Shown: positions 16,363-26,840, counted from the stretch's first letter. The stretch: 64,000 nt of DNA from Mucilaginibacter sp. (GCA_028287895.1 JAQBOV010000027.1:1-64000); one strand, 5' to 3'. The notes: a model not told the origin generated them from the letters alone. Made by a program: numbers and translations.

Positions 16363-17991
16363 TTAAGCTTCTGCAGATAATTTAACGCCTTTATCAAAAA
16401 GACCGCTTAAGCTGATGTCATCATCCTGGGCAGGGTAAACCTCAATTCCATGATCAAATACATCCAGGCCACCCAAACCTGCTTCACCGTGCTCTTCAAC
16501 ACGCAGTCTCCATGGATTAGGCAATTTATTGATAATGTACATCATGGCAATAGTAACAACGAATACCGCTATTGCTACTGTAAAAGTACCTATCGCCTGT
16601 GCTTCAAACACACTCCAGCCACCGCCATAAAATAAACCTGTTACCGGTGCACTGTTGTCGGCACCGCCAGGACCGGTTGCACCGTATTGTCCCGAGGCAA
16701 ATAAACCCAATGATAAAGTACCCCATATTCCGCAAAATCCGTGTACTGAAACTGCACCAACCGGATCGTCAATACGGAACCACTCAATTAAATACATACC
16801 GCCGAAAACCACAAGGCCGGCTACAGCACCAAGCAAGCAGGCTCCAAGCGGACTAACCCAATAACAAGGGCAAGTAATAGCTACTAACCCACCTAATAAG
16901 CCATTAAGCGTAAATCCTAAATCGAATTTACCTTTTGTTCCGCCCCACCACAAACCAGCTAACATAGCGATCATACCGCCTGTACAAGCTGCTAATGTTG
17001 TGTTTGCGGCAATACGGCCAATACCTTGTCCGTCCATAGCCGACAATGTACTTCCAGGGTTAAAGCCGTACCATCCAAACCATAAGATGAATGTACCTAC
17101 GGCAGCAACTAACATATTATGTCCCGGCGGCATGCCGCCTTTTTCTTTATCATCCCGCTTAAATATCCGACCTAAACGGGGACCCAATACGATTGCGCCG
17201 GCTAATGAAGCTACACCGCCAATGGTGTGTACCACAGTTGAACCTGCAAAATCACGGAAACCCTGTCCTAATGACTCAAAGAAATTACCTTTAGAACCCA
17301 TTAAAGCAAGAAAACCATCTGGTCCCCAAGCCCAATGGCCGATGATGGGATAAATAAATCCCGTGATACCGATACTGTAAAGAATATCACCACGGAAACT
17401 GGTACGGCCGATCATTGCACCCGAAACAATAGTTGAGCAGGTATCAGCAAACGCATACTGGAAAATCCAATGTGCTAAAACCGGGATGCCTGTTGCTCCA
17501 TAAGTTTCAGGGATATTTTGCAGGAAGAACCATGATCCGGAAATTTTACCTGTCGGATCACCATGCCAGCCAATGAAACCATTGCCCCATCCGAACATGA
17601 AGGCATAACCTACCGCATAAAATAAAATACCGCAAAGACAAGTGTCAAATACGCACTCCATCAATACGTTCACAGTTTCGCGTTTACGGGCAAAACCTGC
17701 TTCAAGCATTACAAAGCCGGCTTGCATACCGAAAACTAAAAATGCGGCCACCAACGTCCAAACCGTATTGATTGAATTCATCATAGTTGTTTCCAGGTCG
17801 GTTGGTTTGGCAGGTGCTGCTGCAGCATGAGCCGCTGTAGGCAGCAATCCAGGGATGGTCAACATGGCTACCAGGACAAGTCCTAGTCCGATCATTTTTC
17901 CTGATAAAATGGTCGCTCCAAGCGCCCATTTTTCACGCGTCAGTTGTCGGAGGGAACTGAGCAAATTGAATTTTGGAGATTTTACTTTCAT
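16363..17991 (-). CDS. amt: Ammonium transporter
   Basis: The 542-residue protein is an Amt/MEP channel with about 11 membrane helices plus an N-terminal extension of roughly 80 residues holding a signal-like hydrophobic segment (ending PTAAHAAAA). The pore twin histidines are seen in VVHTIGGVASL and VSVHGFCGIWG. It conducts ammonium/ammonia across the inner membrane. It is divergent from glnN across a 548-bp AT-rich region and upstream of a porin, forming a nitrogen-uptake cluster. No glnK/PII gene is adjacent. The C-terminal tail after the last helix is about 50 residues. Confidence 0.95.
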   Translation of the reverse strand: MKVKSPKFNLLSSLRQLTREKWALGATILSGKMIGLGLVLVAMLTIPGLLPTAAHAAAAPAKPTDLETTMMNSINTVWTLVAAFLVFGMQAGFVMLEAGFARKRETVNVLMECVFDTCLCGILFYAVGYAFMFGWGNGFIGWHGDPTGKISGSWFFLQNIPETYGATGIPVLAHWIFQYAFADTCSTIVSGAMIGRTSFRGDILYSIGITGFIYPIIGHWAWGPDGFLALMGSKGNFFESLGQGFRDFAGSTVVHTIGGVASLAGAIVLGPRLGRIFKRDDKEKGGMPPGHNMLVAAVGTFILWFGWYGFNPGSTLSAMDGQGIGRIAANTTLAACTGGMIAMLAGLWWGGTKGKFDLGFTLNGLLGGLVAITCPCYWVSPLGACLLGAVAGLVVFGGMYLIEWFRIDDPVGAVSVHGFCGIWGTLSLGLFASGQYGATGPGGADNSAPVTGLFYGGGWSVFEAQAIGTFTVAIAVFVVTIAMMYIINKLPNPWRLRVEEHGEAGLGGLDVFDHGIEVYPAQDDDISLSGLFDKGVKLSAEA

Positions 17992-18539
17992 TGTTTTATT
18001 TATTTAGTTTAATTGATATGAATGATTTTTTTATTAAGATACAGCTACAATTGGTGGTTTATTCACTTTTTGTTAATAGAATCATATAATTTTCTAATTT
18101 TAGATATGATTTTATTAATTTTTTATGAAATTATGTATGTTTTTCTAAAAAAACAAATTTTATAGCGCTAAATTGTTTTGAAAAATGAAAGAATTACGAA
18201 AATTACAAAAAACTATCAGAAATCAATCCTTGTTTTACATTATTTTCAATCAATAAAGCCAACACGACAGACAATAAACCAGTCAAAAAAGGACAAACAT
18301 TCATAATTGTTAATTTTAATCGATTTATATTGCATATTTTCATGACTTTATTAAAATTTTGCCCTTAAAACTCAATTTTTATTAAATGAAATCAATTTAT
18401 ACGATTTCACGCTGATAAATTTGCCATCAGAAAAATCCGGGCTAACCAGCTTTTTTTCGATAATTAGATATTTTGTTTAAATATTCTCTGTATTATCAAG
18501 GATAATTTTACTTTTGAAGTAACCTTTAACCCAATAAAG
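17992..18539. other. AT-rich divergent control region amt / glnN
   Basis: This 548-bp gap holds no credible gene. It is very AT-rich, with several homopolymer runs. The only clear promoter element is the glnN -7 box TACTTTTG (18509-18516). I saw no NtrC-type site, sigma-54 box or strong palindrome. Nitrogen control probably acts here, but the site is not recognisable. Confidence 0.5.
18509..18516 (+). promoter_or_regulatory. -7 box of glnN
   Basis: TACTTTTG matches TAnnTTTG and lies 23 nt before the ATG at 18540. A correctly spaced TTG -33 is absent. Confidence 0.5.
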
Positions 18540-20714
18540 ATGTCAAATATTCGATTTCAAGCCCTCCAGGCAGTACTTAACCGGACAACAATAGAAGTAA
18601 AACTGCCTTCAAATAAAATTTCCGATTATTTCAATTCCAATGTTTTCGATAAACAGAAAATGAAAGAGTATCTTTCAAAAGAGGCATACCAGGTAATTGT
18701 AAATTCGATTGAAAGAGGGGAACCGATACCAAGAGACATGGCCGAGCAGGTTGCATCTGTAATGAAATCGTGGGCCATGAGCAAAGGAGCTACTCATTAT
18801 ACGCATTGGTTTCAGCCGCTTACCGGCACAACTGCCGAAAAGCATGACGCTTTTTTTGAGCCTACGGCCGATGGCGGCGCTATCGAAGTGTTTTCGGGTG
18901 ATGCTTTGGCCCAGCAGGAACCGGATGCATCCAGCTTCCCAAGCGGTGGTATACGCAATACTTTTGAGGCAAGGGGATATACCGCATGGGACCCATCCTC
19001 TCCTGCATTTATTATGGGGCGTACCTTATGTATCCCAACTGTTTTTGTTTCCTATACCGGCGAAGCCCTGGATTACAAGGTGCCATTATTAAAGGCATTA
19101 AGTGCTTTAGATAAAGCTGCAGTGGATGTATGCCACTATTTTGACAAAAGCATTGAAAAAGTTAACGCGTCATTAGGCATTGAGCAAGAATACTTCCTGG
19201 TGGATATCGCCCTATTTCATGCACGCCCGGATCTGTATTTAACGGGCCGGACACTTTTCGGACATATGTCGGCTAAAAACCAGCAATTGGAAGACCATTA
19301 TTTTGGTTCGATACCTGAACGGGTATATGCATTTATGCAGGATATGGAAACCGAGGCACTGCAATTAGGTATACCTTTAAAAACACGTCATAATGAGGTT
19401 GCACCTTCACAATTTGAATGCGCCCCTGTATATGAAGAAATTAACCTGGCAATTGACCACAATCAATTATTAATGGACCTGATGGACCGGGTTGCCAAAC
19501 GACACAATTTCAAGGTATTGCTGCATGAAAAACCTTATGCAGGCATCAATGGCTCGGGCAAGCATAATAACTGGTCGATGATCACCAATACCGGTAAAAA
19601 TCTATTGTCGCCCGGGAAGACACCGAAAAACAATCTGATGTTCCTTGCTTTTTTTGTTAACACCATCAGAGCTGTATATGAACATGCGGATCTGCTCAGA
19701 GCGTCCATTGCCTCGGTCAACAACGATCACCGTTTGGGCGCAAATGAGGCCCCCCCTGCTATAATATCCATATTCCTGGGCAGCCAGTTGAGCGATGTAC
19801 TTGATGAGATAGAAACTTCAAGGATCAGCAAAAAAATAAAAGATGATGCCTTGTTATGGCAAGGCATTCCAAAGATCCCCCAGATATTTAAGGATAATAC
19901 CGATCGTAACCGTACATCTCCGTTTGCCTTTACCGGAAATAAATTTGAATTGCGCGCAGTCGGTTCATCTGCAAACTCGGCCGGCCCTATGACCATCTTA
20001 AATATGATCGTTGCCGATCAATTAAAAAAATTCAAATATGACGTTGACAAACTGATCAAAAAAGGGGAGAAAAAGGATGTTGCACTGCTAATGGTGATTA
20101 AAAAGTATATCAAAGAATCAAAAAATATACGCTTTGAAGGAAATGGATATAGCGAGGAATGGGAAAAAGAGGCTGAAGCAAGGGGCTTATCCAACTTTAA
20201 AACCACACCAAGGGCCCTTGATGCCATACTTTCTGAAAAATCAGCGATGCTTTTTGAGGATACGGGAGTATTCAGTAAGAGAGAAGCATCCGCACGTCAT
20301 GAAATTTTGTTGGATAGCTTTTATAAGAAACTGCAGATCGAAGCGCGCGTGATCGGCGAGATGGTCACCAACGTCATTATACCATCGGCCATTGCTTATC
20401 AAAGCAAACTGATTGAAAATGTTAAAGGATTGAAGGATATCGGATTAGCTGCCTCGACCTATTCAGCACAGATAGATATTATTAATCAAATATCTGAGCA
20501 TGTCAACTTTATTAAATCTAATGTTGAACAAATGATCGCAGAACGCAAAAAAGCAAATGTGATTGAAGATGTACTCGAAAAATCATTGGAATATGATGAA
20601 AAAGTAAAATCTTATTTCCAGCCGATACGTTATCACGTTGACAAACTGGAACAGTTGATCGATGATTCGATATGGCCGCTACCTAAGTTCAGAGAATTGC
20701 TATTCATTAAATAG
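18540..20714 (+). CDS. glnN: Glutamine synthetase type III
   Basis: The 724-residue enzyme has the length and motifs of GSIII, the form common in Bacteroidota: EQEYFLVD, KTRHNEVAPSQFE, the ATP-loop stretch GINGSGKHNNWS and NRTSPFAFTGNKFE-LRAVGS. It makes glutamine from glutamate, ammonia and ATP. The divergent ammonium transporter gives an obvious functional link. The enzyme is a dodecamer of two stacked hexamers in characterised relatives. No adenylyltransferase or PII gene is nearby. Confidence 0.97.
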   Translation: MSNIRFQALQAVLNRTTIEVKLPSNKISDYFNSNVFDKQKMKEYLSKEAYQVIVNSIERGEPIPRDMAEQVASVMKSWAMSKGATHYTHWFQPLTGTTAEKHDAFFEPTADGGAIEVFSGDALAQQEPDASSFPSGGIRNTFEARGYTAWDPSSPAFIMGRTLCIPTVFVSYTGEALDYKVPLLKALSALDKAAVDVCHYFDKSIEKVNASLGIEQEYFLVDIALFHARPDLYLTGRTLFGHMSAKNQQLEDHYFGSIPERVYAFMQDMETEALQLGIPLKTRHNEVAPSQFECAPVYEEINLAIDHNQLLMDLMDRVAKRHNFKVLLHEKPYAGINGSGKHNNWSMITNTGKNLLSPGKTPKNNLMFLAFFVNTIRAVYEHADLLRASIASVNNDHRLGANEAPPAIISIFLGSQLSDVLDEIETSRISKKIKDDALLWQGIPKIPQIFKDNTDRNRTSPFAFTGNKFELRAVGSSANSAGPMTILNMIVADQLKKFKYDVDKLIKKGEKKDVALLMVIKKYIKESKNIRFEGNGYSEEWEKEAEARGLSNFKTTPRALDAILSEKSAMLFEDTGVFSKREASARHEILLDSFYKKLQIEARVIGEMVTNVIIPSAIAYQSKLIENVKGLKDIGLAASTYSAQIDIINQISEHVNFIKSNVEQMIAERKKANVIEDVLEKSLEYDEKVKSYFQPIRYHVDKLEQLIDDSIWPLPKFRELLFIK

Positions 20715-20722
20715 ACGATATG

Positions 20723-20761
20723 GTATTGATAGCGATCCCTATGCCGGTTCGCTATCAATAC
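20723..20761. terminator. Hairpin between convergent glnN and the ClC gene
   Basis: A perfect 13-bp stem (20723-20735 / 20749-20761) with a 13-nt loop starts 8 bp after the glnN stop. Its right arm lies inside the last codons of the ClC gene. There is no U tract on either strand, so termination is plausible but not certain. Confidence 0.5.
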
Positions 20762-22151
20762 TTTGAACTGCACTATTCAATTTCGGGGCATTCTCAGCTT
20801 TTTCTTCCTCGTTCAGATTACGTATGTACTGTATCTTAAGATGATCATAAAAAGAATGCTTATCGATCAGAATGGAGACCAAACTGGCGATCATACCCGC
20901 CAGAATAAGCTGAAAGATCACGTTATGGCGGTTGGTCATCTCAAGGACGAGGATAGCCGATGTAAACGGTGACCTGGTTACACCGGTTAAAAACCCGACC
21001 ATACCCGCCAGAATAAGCAAATTGGTGTTAGTATCGGATAAGTGAAACCAACCCGAAATCAAGGAACCCACACTTGCCCCCGCTCCCAATGCAGGTGCAA
21101 ATACTCCACCTGCTGCTCCTGTCGTAAATGATAATACCGGCCCCACCATCCTCAGCAAAGGAGCATACCATGATGAATATTTATCTGATGTAAACAAGAC
21201 TCTTTCCATCACGTTTTTTCCTGAGCCCAATATGCTGTCATTAACAAAAATTGCAGTCCCTGCCAATATGAGCGCACATAAGACTATATATAATATATGT
21301 TCGCGGTCCAGCGTGAATTTTGATTTCCATTTTAATATGATCAAAATCACTTTAGCCATACCGCTGCCCAATAAGCCTGAAATGATCGCCACCATTACAA
21401 CACCTAAAAATATAAATCCTGAAAGATCCCCAATTTTGGGATAACCAAGGTATAAATAAGGCCCTAATATCCCCTGGGCTGTTAAGCCTGCAATGATAAC
21501 CGATGAAAAAATAGCAGTTTTAAAATAACTGAAATGTGTTTTTGTTAATTCCTCTATTGCAAATACAATTCCACCCAAAGGAGTATTAAATGCCGCCGCC
21601 AGCCCGGCCGCTGCCCCGGTAATGATCATATTTCTTTTTGCAACCTTTGGCCACCAGGCAGGTAAGATCTGGTTCACCTTTGTGAAAACCGAAGCAGCTA
21701 TTTGTATGGTGGGCCCCTCTCTTCCGATCGCTCCCCCTCCTATTGCCAGCACCAGGCTCGATAATACCTTTACCAGGATCACCCGGATACTTAAAAGCTT
21801 ATTTACTTTTTGATCACTCCGCGGACCGGTAATTTCTATTGCAGCTGCTACCTGCGGGATACCGCTTCCCCTTGAATAAGGTGCAAAACGTTTAACCAGC
21901 CACCATGCAACAAAAAAACAAACCGGCATCAGCATAAAAAGATACCACCGGTGCTGTTTATAAATGACCGCTGTAAGATTTTCTGCCATTAAAAAAAGAC
22001 GGGCATATATCACCGCAATAAGGCCTGTGATAACCGAGGCTATCCAGAAAGGTATAGCCTGCAGCATTTTCTTTTTTAATTTTTCGTTGTTGATCCGGTC
22101 AAATGAATGTTTTAGATGAAGTCGTACTTTAGAAACAGCAGTATTAAACAT
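20739..22151 (-). CDS. ClC-family chloride channel/antiporter
   Basis: This 470-residue membrane protein has the three ClC selectivity motifs: GSGIPQVAAA, GREGPTIQIAA (with the gating glutamate) and the later GAAGGVFAPALGAGA. It also keeps the paired glutamates in FAIEELT that correspond to the internal proton glutamate of E. coli ClcA, so it is more likely a Cl-/H+ exchanger than a pure channel. There is no C-terminal CBS domain. The 3' end overlaps a 13-bp hairpin shared with glnN. The start at 22151 is about 70 bp from the divergent purM. Confidence 0.92.
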   Translation of the reverse strand: MFNTAVSKVRLHLKHSFDRINNEKLKKKMLQAIPFWIASVITGLIAVIYARLFLMAENLTAVIYKQHRWYLFMLMPVCFFVAWWLVKRFAPYSRGSGIPQVAAAIEITGPRSDQKVNKLLSIRVILVKVLSSLVLAIGGGAIGREGPTIQIAASVFTKVNQILPAWWPKVAKRNMIITGAAAGLAAAFNTPLGGIVFAIEELTKTHFSYFKTAIFSSVIIAGLTAQGILGPYLYLGYPKIGDLSGFIFLGVVMVAIISGLLGSGMAKVILIILKWKSKFTLDREHILYIVLCALILAGTAIFVNDSILGSGKNVMERVLFTSDKYSSWYAPLLRMVGPVLSFTTGAAGGVFAPALGAGASVGSLISGWFHLSDTNTNLLILAGMVGFLTGVTRSPFTSAILVLEMTNRHNVIFQLILAGMIASLVSILIDKHSFYDHLKIQYIRNLNEEEKAENAPKLNSAVQSIDSEPA

Positions 22152-22213
22152 AGAATGGCAGATGAGATTTGCAAAAGTAACAGTTTCGGTGTTTCTAAAC
22201 TATTATTAAGCAG

Positions 22214-22221
22214 TATATTTG
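22214..22221 (+). promoter_or_regulatory. -7 box of purM
   Basis: TATATTTG ends 3 nt before the ATG at 22225. A TTG at 22219 that would extend the frame lies inside this box, so it cannot be the start. The mRNA is predicted to be leaderless. Confidence 0.65.
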
Positions 22222-22224
22222 GCC

Positions 22225-23406
22225 ATGATTTCTTCGCAAAGATATGATCAGCGGGGCGTATCGGCCTCAAAGGATGACGTACACAATGCAATTAAAAATA
22301 TTGATAAAGGCATTTTCCCAAAGGCTTTCTGCAAAATTGTACCCGATATTTTAACTAACGATCCGGATTACTGCAATATTATGCATGCCGACGGGGCCGG
22401 GACAAAATCGTCCCTTGCCTACAGTTATTGGAGGGAAACGGGTGATCTTTCAGTTTGGCGGGGTATAGCCCAGGACGCTATCATTATGAATCTTGATGAT
22501 CTGCTCTGCGTTGGAGCAACGGACAATATACTTCTCTCCTCTACCATCGGCCGGAACAAGAATTTAATATCCGGTGAAGTGATAGCTGCTATCATCAATG
22601 GAACCGAAGAAATATTAGCCGAACTGCGGGATGCAGGAATCGGTATTTATTCTACCGGTGGTGAAACAGCTGATGTGGGCGACCTGGTGCGCACGATCAT
22701 CGTCGACTCGACAGTAACCTGCCGCATGAAGCGCGAAGATGTTATTTCCAACGATCATATCCGGCCCGGTGATGTTATTGTCGGCCTGGCCTCATACGGC
22801 AAAGCCAATTACGAAAAAGACTACAACGGCGGTATGGGTTCAAACGGATTGACTTCGGCCCGGCATGATGTATTTAACAAATCCATTGCCGAAAAATATC
22901 CGGAGAGCTACGACCATGCAGTGCCTTATGAACTGATATTCTCAGGCTGTAAAAATTTAACCGATATGATCGACCTCGGAGATGGCAATACGGTCGAGGC
23001 CGGCAAGCTGGTGCTTTCCCCCACCCGCACCTACGCTCCTGTCATCAAAACCATGCTGGATACCTATAGGAATCAAATACATGGCATGATACACTGTAGT
23101 GGCGGAGCACAAACCAAGGTGCTGCATTTTATCGAAAACCTTCATATCATAAAAGATAATTTATTGCCGGTTCCTCCTTTATTTAAGTTGATACAGGAAG
23201 AATCAAAAACGGGCTGGCAGGAAATGTACAAGGTATTTAACATGGGCCACCGGATGGAGTTATATGTACCTGAAAAAATTGCGGGCGAGCTGGTAAAAGT
23301 GTCTGAAAGTTTTGGCGTAAATGCACAAATCATCGGCCATGTTGAAGCTTCACAGAACAAGCAGGTAACCGTACGGTCTGAATTTGGCGAGTTTATCTAT
23401 CACTGA
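22225..23406 (+). CDS. purM: Phosphoribosylformylglycinamidine cyclo-ligase (AIR synthase)
   Basis: This 393-residue PurM-type ATPase closes the imidazole ring of AIR in purine synthesis. It has the family motifs MHADGAGTKSSLAY near the N-terminus, DLLCVGATD in the middle and IYSTGGETADVGD. It is longer than the 345-residue E. coli PurM, a form common in Bacteroidota. The ATG at 22225 is chosen because an upstream TTG is inside the -7 box. It is not linked to purL (10980) but belongs to the same pathway. Confidence 0.92.
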   Translation: MISSQRYDQRGVSASKDDVHNAIKNIDKGIFPKAFCKIVPDILTNDPDYCNIMHADGAGTKSSLAYSYWRETGDLSVWRGIAQDAIIMNLDDLLCVGATDNILLSSTIGRNKNLISGEVIAAIINGTEEILAELRDAGIGIYSTGGETADVGDLVRTIIVDSTVTCRMKREDVISNDHIRPGDVIVGLASYGKANYEKDYNGGMGSNGLTSARHDVFNKSIAEKYPESYDHAVPYELIFSGCKNLTDMIDLGDGNTVEAGKLVLSPTRTYAPVIKTMLDTYRNQIHGMIHCSGGAQTKVLHFIENLHIIKDNLLPVPPLFKLIQEESKTGWQEMYKVFNMGHRMELYVPEKIAGELVKVSESFGVNAQIIGHVEASQNKQVTVRSEFGEFIYH

Positions 23407-23426
23407 TTTTCTTTCATTAATTAAGC

Positions 23427-23460
23427 AAAAAACCCCGGCCAATTCTGACCGGGGTTTTTT
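23427..23460. terminator. Bidirectional terminator purM / TonB-dependent receptor
   Basis: A GC-rich stem (AAACCCCGG / CCGGGGTTT) with a 10-nt loop is flanked by A and T runs, so it can end both convergent genes. Confidence 0.88.
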
Positions 23461-23481
23461 GATGATCAGGTTAATTCGATA

Positions 23482-26400
23482 TTAATTAAAGATATATCTT
23501 AAGCCTAACTGAGCCTGCCAGCGTGATAATTGGCTGATATCATTTTTATAGGAATTTGTAACCGGGATCAGGTTATTTGCATCAAGATACGGGAATGAAT
23601 ACTTGGCTTTCCCTGTTGCATCCAAACCCAGATATTTCAACACTGCCACAGACCCGCTGTTAAATCCGTTAAAGGAAGTTTGATATAAACCCCAATTCCG
23701 GTCAAGGAGGTTACCAACATTGATTATATCCAGAGTGATCTCCAATGTATTTTTAACCTTGCCTGATTGTATGAAGAAATCCTGTGCTAGATGCAAATCT
23801 GCTCTTTTATAAGTAGGGAGTATAGCACCATTTCTGCTGGCGTAACTGCCCCGGTGTTTACTCAGATAAGGATCCTGATTGATAAAATTATTTAACTGTG
23901 TCCATAATTGATCCGAAGTGCGCAGGTCTTTTGCATCGTTTGGCACTAAAGTAATATCTCCTTTATTTCTTGGGATATACATTAAATCGTTTGTGGCACC
24001 ATCGTTATTAGGATCACCCGTAGTAATGTAGGAAACAGCGCCGCTATTAGCCGCTTCGAAGATTAACCCTACCGTTGTAGCCGCATGTTTAAAGTATTCT
24101 TTACGATAAGAAAACGAAGCAATAACCCGGTTAGGTTGAACATAAGAGCTATTTGATAAGTTGTCCGAATTGGGATTTCCTGCAACATATCTTGTGCTCC
24201 AGATGGTCGAAGCAGTTGAACCGCCATCATTTACATCCTTGGAAACGGTATGGGTATATGCTACGTTAGCATAAAGACCATTCGTGAAGCTCTTTTGTAA
24301 CTGGCCGGTGATAAAATACGAATAACCTTTATTGGTATTGGTCATATAATATAAACCGGTAATAGACGGATTTGCAGCGGTAGCGGCAGCAGCAGCAGGG
24401 GTTGTATTCTTAGAATTATAACGTATTTGCCCTTCAGAACCCGGCAACACAGCAAAACCATCAGAAAGCACCAGGTTTTTGTGATAAATAGCATTAATAT
24501 CTTTACTGTAAGCAGCCTCAATAGTACCGATGATACCACCCGGCAATTTTTGATCCACAGCTAAATTGCTTCTCCAGATTTTTGGGTATTTCAGATTGGG
24601 ATCAGCAACATCCAATTCATATGATGTATTGGCAGCCGCATTTGTGGGCCTATTTGCATTGACGTTTGGATTAAAGATCAATTGGCCATTTTGTGCAGGC
24701 GTATTAGTTGCTACACCTTTATTAACCGTATAGGAACCAAATAATACACCGTTGTTTGATGCCTGGTTAGATATCCATACAAAAGGCACTGTACCGGTAA
24801 ATAATCCTGTACCACCGCGAACCTGGGTAGTCTGGTCGCCATTCACATCCCAGTTAAAGCCCAAACGAGGCGATAACTGAACCCTGTTTTTAGGGAGCTT
24901 TGAGGGGTCGACCTGTGTTCCACCCTGGAAAATTAAGGCTGCGGCATTGTTATTTTGTGCCAAAGTTGTAGGGAAAACGTCATAATCAGCCCTTAAACCA
25001 TAGGTTAACCTTATATTATCGGTAACATGGAATTTATCCTGGGCATATAGGCTAAAAATAGAAGCCTTTATTTTTGCATAAGGGAAGGACCCGTCAGGCA
25101 ATGCAGAAAAACGGGTTGAGTAAGCGGTGGCCGGCAAACCATTCAAAAAGTCATAAGCTGAATTATAGGTATACAGTCCATTATAGTTAGGTGCAAACCC
25201 GTTGGTATAGCTTTGTATCTGGTCATTGGTACCGAAAGTGATCTCGTGCCTGCCAGCAAATATGCTAAAGTCGTCGGAGAATTGGGCAATGTTGGTACTT
25301 AACAGGTTATTTGCCGTAAATAGTTCATAACCAAAGCTTGTTGTAACCGCCGATGCCGTAGTTTCTGTATTTGTGGCTGGATCATACACGCCATTACCGA
25401 TATCCACCATTGGGATAGCAGAACCACCCAAAGAAGCACGGTAATCACGCAATGCTGAATAGCCGGCGGTTAATCTGTTAGACATGTTATTGCTGATACG
25501 CGTATCCAACTCAATAATACCGATATTGAAGTTATTATTGATGCGGTAACCAGAACCATAAAAAGGCAAAGTTGTAACTCCGGGGGCACGCGTTGTATTG
25601 CTGATACCCACTATGCCCGAGTTGCTTGCTGGTTGGTCTTTAAATGATTTTAAGTAAAAATACTTCGCACTTAAAACATTGTTTTTATCAATATTCCAGT
25701 CGATCTTGGCTGTCAGTTTATCACTGTGAGTTTGATAGCTGTAATCCTGATATGGACCTGGATTGTATTGATAATTTGTTTGCAAATACTGAGCTATTGA
25801 ATTCAGCGTTGCTGCAGAAGCTTGTGACACATTTGCGCCGCTTACTCCCGGAGCTGATGCCACATATGAGGTAGCCGGAGCGCTTATTCTTTCCTGCTCA
25901 CCTGATAAGAAAAAGAATAACTTGTTTTTAATGATCGGACCGCCAACGCTTAGACCGGTCTGACGGTAGGTAAATGGTGTTTGAACAATATCGGTAACGC
26001 CGGCGTGATATCCGGTTAAGCCGGTACTGCGTATATAATCATATACAGTTCCTTTGAATTCATTTGTACCTGATTTTACTACGGTGTTAACACCAGCACC
26101 TGTAAAGTTTCCCTGGCGTACGTCAAAAGGTGCAATGTCTACCTGTATCTGGTCGATAGCGTCTAATGAAATTGGCTGAGAATTCGTTTGGCCGCCAAGG
26201 GTTCCGGATAAACCAAAAGAGTTGTTAAATAAAGCTCCGTCTACAGTTATATTATTATAACCGCTGCTTCGTCCGCCAAAATTCAAACCGTTAGCGGAAG
26301 GAGTTAATTTAGTAAAATCCTGCAATGAACGGTTAATAGTGGGCAAGGTTTCGATTTGAGCGCGCGTAATGGTTTCGCGGGCTCCGGTCCGTGAAGAGTT

Positions 26401-26790
26401 GATCACTTTACCTTGTGTACCTGTGATGGTCACTTCTTTCAGATTAGTGTTGTTCTCTTCAATTTTAGCATCGATCCTTTGATCCTGGCCAATTGATAAA
26501 GTGACGCCTTCCTGTACAAATTCTTTGTAACCTATAAAAGTTACTTTAACAGTGTAAGGTCCGCCCACCCTTAAGTTAGGTAAATTGTACCGGCCGTCGG
26601 CACGGGATACAGTAGCATATACCGTTCCGGTCGGGATGTGTGTAACTGTTACCGTTGCACCGGGTATTGATCCCTTGCCATCGGAAACGATACCGTTAAC
26701 AGATGCAGTCGTTACACCCTGCGCATGGACATGCTTACTCAATAAGAATGTAATGCTTGTTAATAGTAATAAAAGTAAATACTTCCTCAT
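23482..26790 (-). CDS. Oar-like TonB-dependent outer-membrane receptor
   Basis: The 1102-residue product starts with a signal peptide (about 23 residues), then a carboxypeptidase-regulatory-like beta domain (about 28-110, GIVSDGKGSIPGATVTV). A plug domain follows (about 125-235; ARETITRAQIETLPTINRSL), then a long beta-barrel ending in LGLRYIFN. The layout matches Oar-type receptors, which take up peptides or other large substrates or act in adhesion and secretion. No SusD partner or substrate enzyme is adjacent, so the ligand is unknown. It needs energy from a TonB such as that at 13391. A TATCTTTG -7 box lies 42 nt upstream. Confidence 0.9.
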   Translation of the reverse strand: MRKYLLLLLLTSITFLLSKHVHAQGVTTASVNGIVSDGKGSIPGATVTVTHIPTGTVYATVSRADGRYNLPNLRVGGPYTVKVTFIGYKEFVQEGVTLSIGQDQRIDAKIEENNTNLKEVTITGTQGKVINSSRTGARETITRAQIETLPTINRSLQDFTKLTPSANGLNFGGRSSGYNNITVDGALFNNSFGLSGTLGGQTNSQPISLDAIDQIQVDIAPFDVRQGNFTGAGVNTVVKSGTNEFKGTVYDYIRSTGLTGYHAGVTDIVQTPFTYRQTGLSVGGPIIKNKLFFFLSGEQERISAPATSYVASAPGVSGANVSQASAATLNSIAQYLQTNYQYNPGPYQDYSYQTHSDKLTAKIDWNIDKNNVLSAKYFYLKSFKDQPASNSGIVGISNTTRAPGVTTLPFYGSGYRINNNFNIGIIELDTRISNNMSNRLTAGYSALRDYRASLGGSAIPMVDIGNGVYDPATNTETTASAVTTSFGYELFTANNLLSTNIAQFSDDFSIFAGRHEITFGTNDQIQSYTNGFAPNYNGLYTYNSAYDFLNGLPATAYSTRFSALPDGSFPYAKIKASIFSLYAQDKFHVTDNIRLTYGLRADYDVFPTTLAQNNNAAALIFQGGTQVDPSKLPKNRVQLSPRLGFNWDVNGDQTTQVRGGTGLFTGTVPFVWISNQASNNGVLFGSYTVNKGVATNTPAQNGQLIFNPNVNANRPTNAAANTSYELDVADPNLKYPKIWRSNLAVDQKLPGGIIGTIEAAYSKDINAIYHKNLVLSDGFAVLPGSEGQIRYNSKNTTPAAAAATAANPSITGLYYMTNTNKGYSYFITGQLQKSFTNGLYANVAYTHTVSKDVNDGGSTASTIWSTRYVAGNPNSDNLSNSSYVQPNRVIASFSYRKEYFKHAATTVGLIFEAANSGAVSYITTGDPNNDGATNDLMYIPRNKGDITLVPNDAKDLRTSDQLWTQLNNFINQDPYLSKHRGSYASRNGAILPTYKRADLHLAQDFFIQSGKVKNTLEITLDIINVGNLLDRNWGLYQTSFNGFNSGSVAVLKYLGLDATGKAKYSFPYLDANNLIPVTNSYKNDISQLSRWQAQLGLRYIFN

Positions 26791-26832
26791 ACTTGCTTGT
26801 TTTAATTAAAAATTTAATGAACTGATGTGCCG

Positions 26833-26840
26833 CAAAGATA
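26833..26840 (-). promoter_or_regulatory. -7 box of the TonB-dependent receptor
   Basis: TATCTTTG on the minus strand matches TAnnTTTG, giving a leader of about 40 nt. The rest of the 321-bp gap to lpd shows only a possible lpd -7 box (TAGCTTTG, 27073-27080). Confidence 0.6.

Noticed and set aside
16599..17353. Several open frames on the plus strand opposite amt (85, 69 and 117 codons)
   Set aside because: They mirror the codon bias of amt, have no homology I recognise and no promoter. They are shadows of the real gene.
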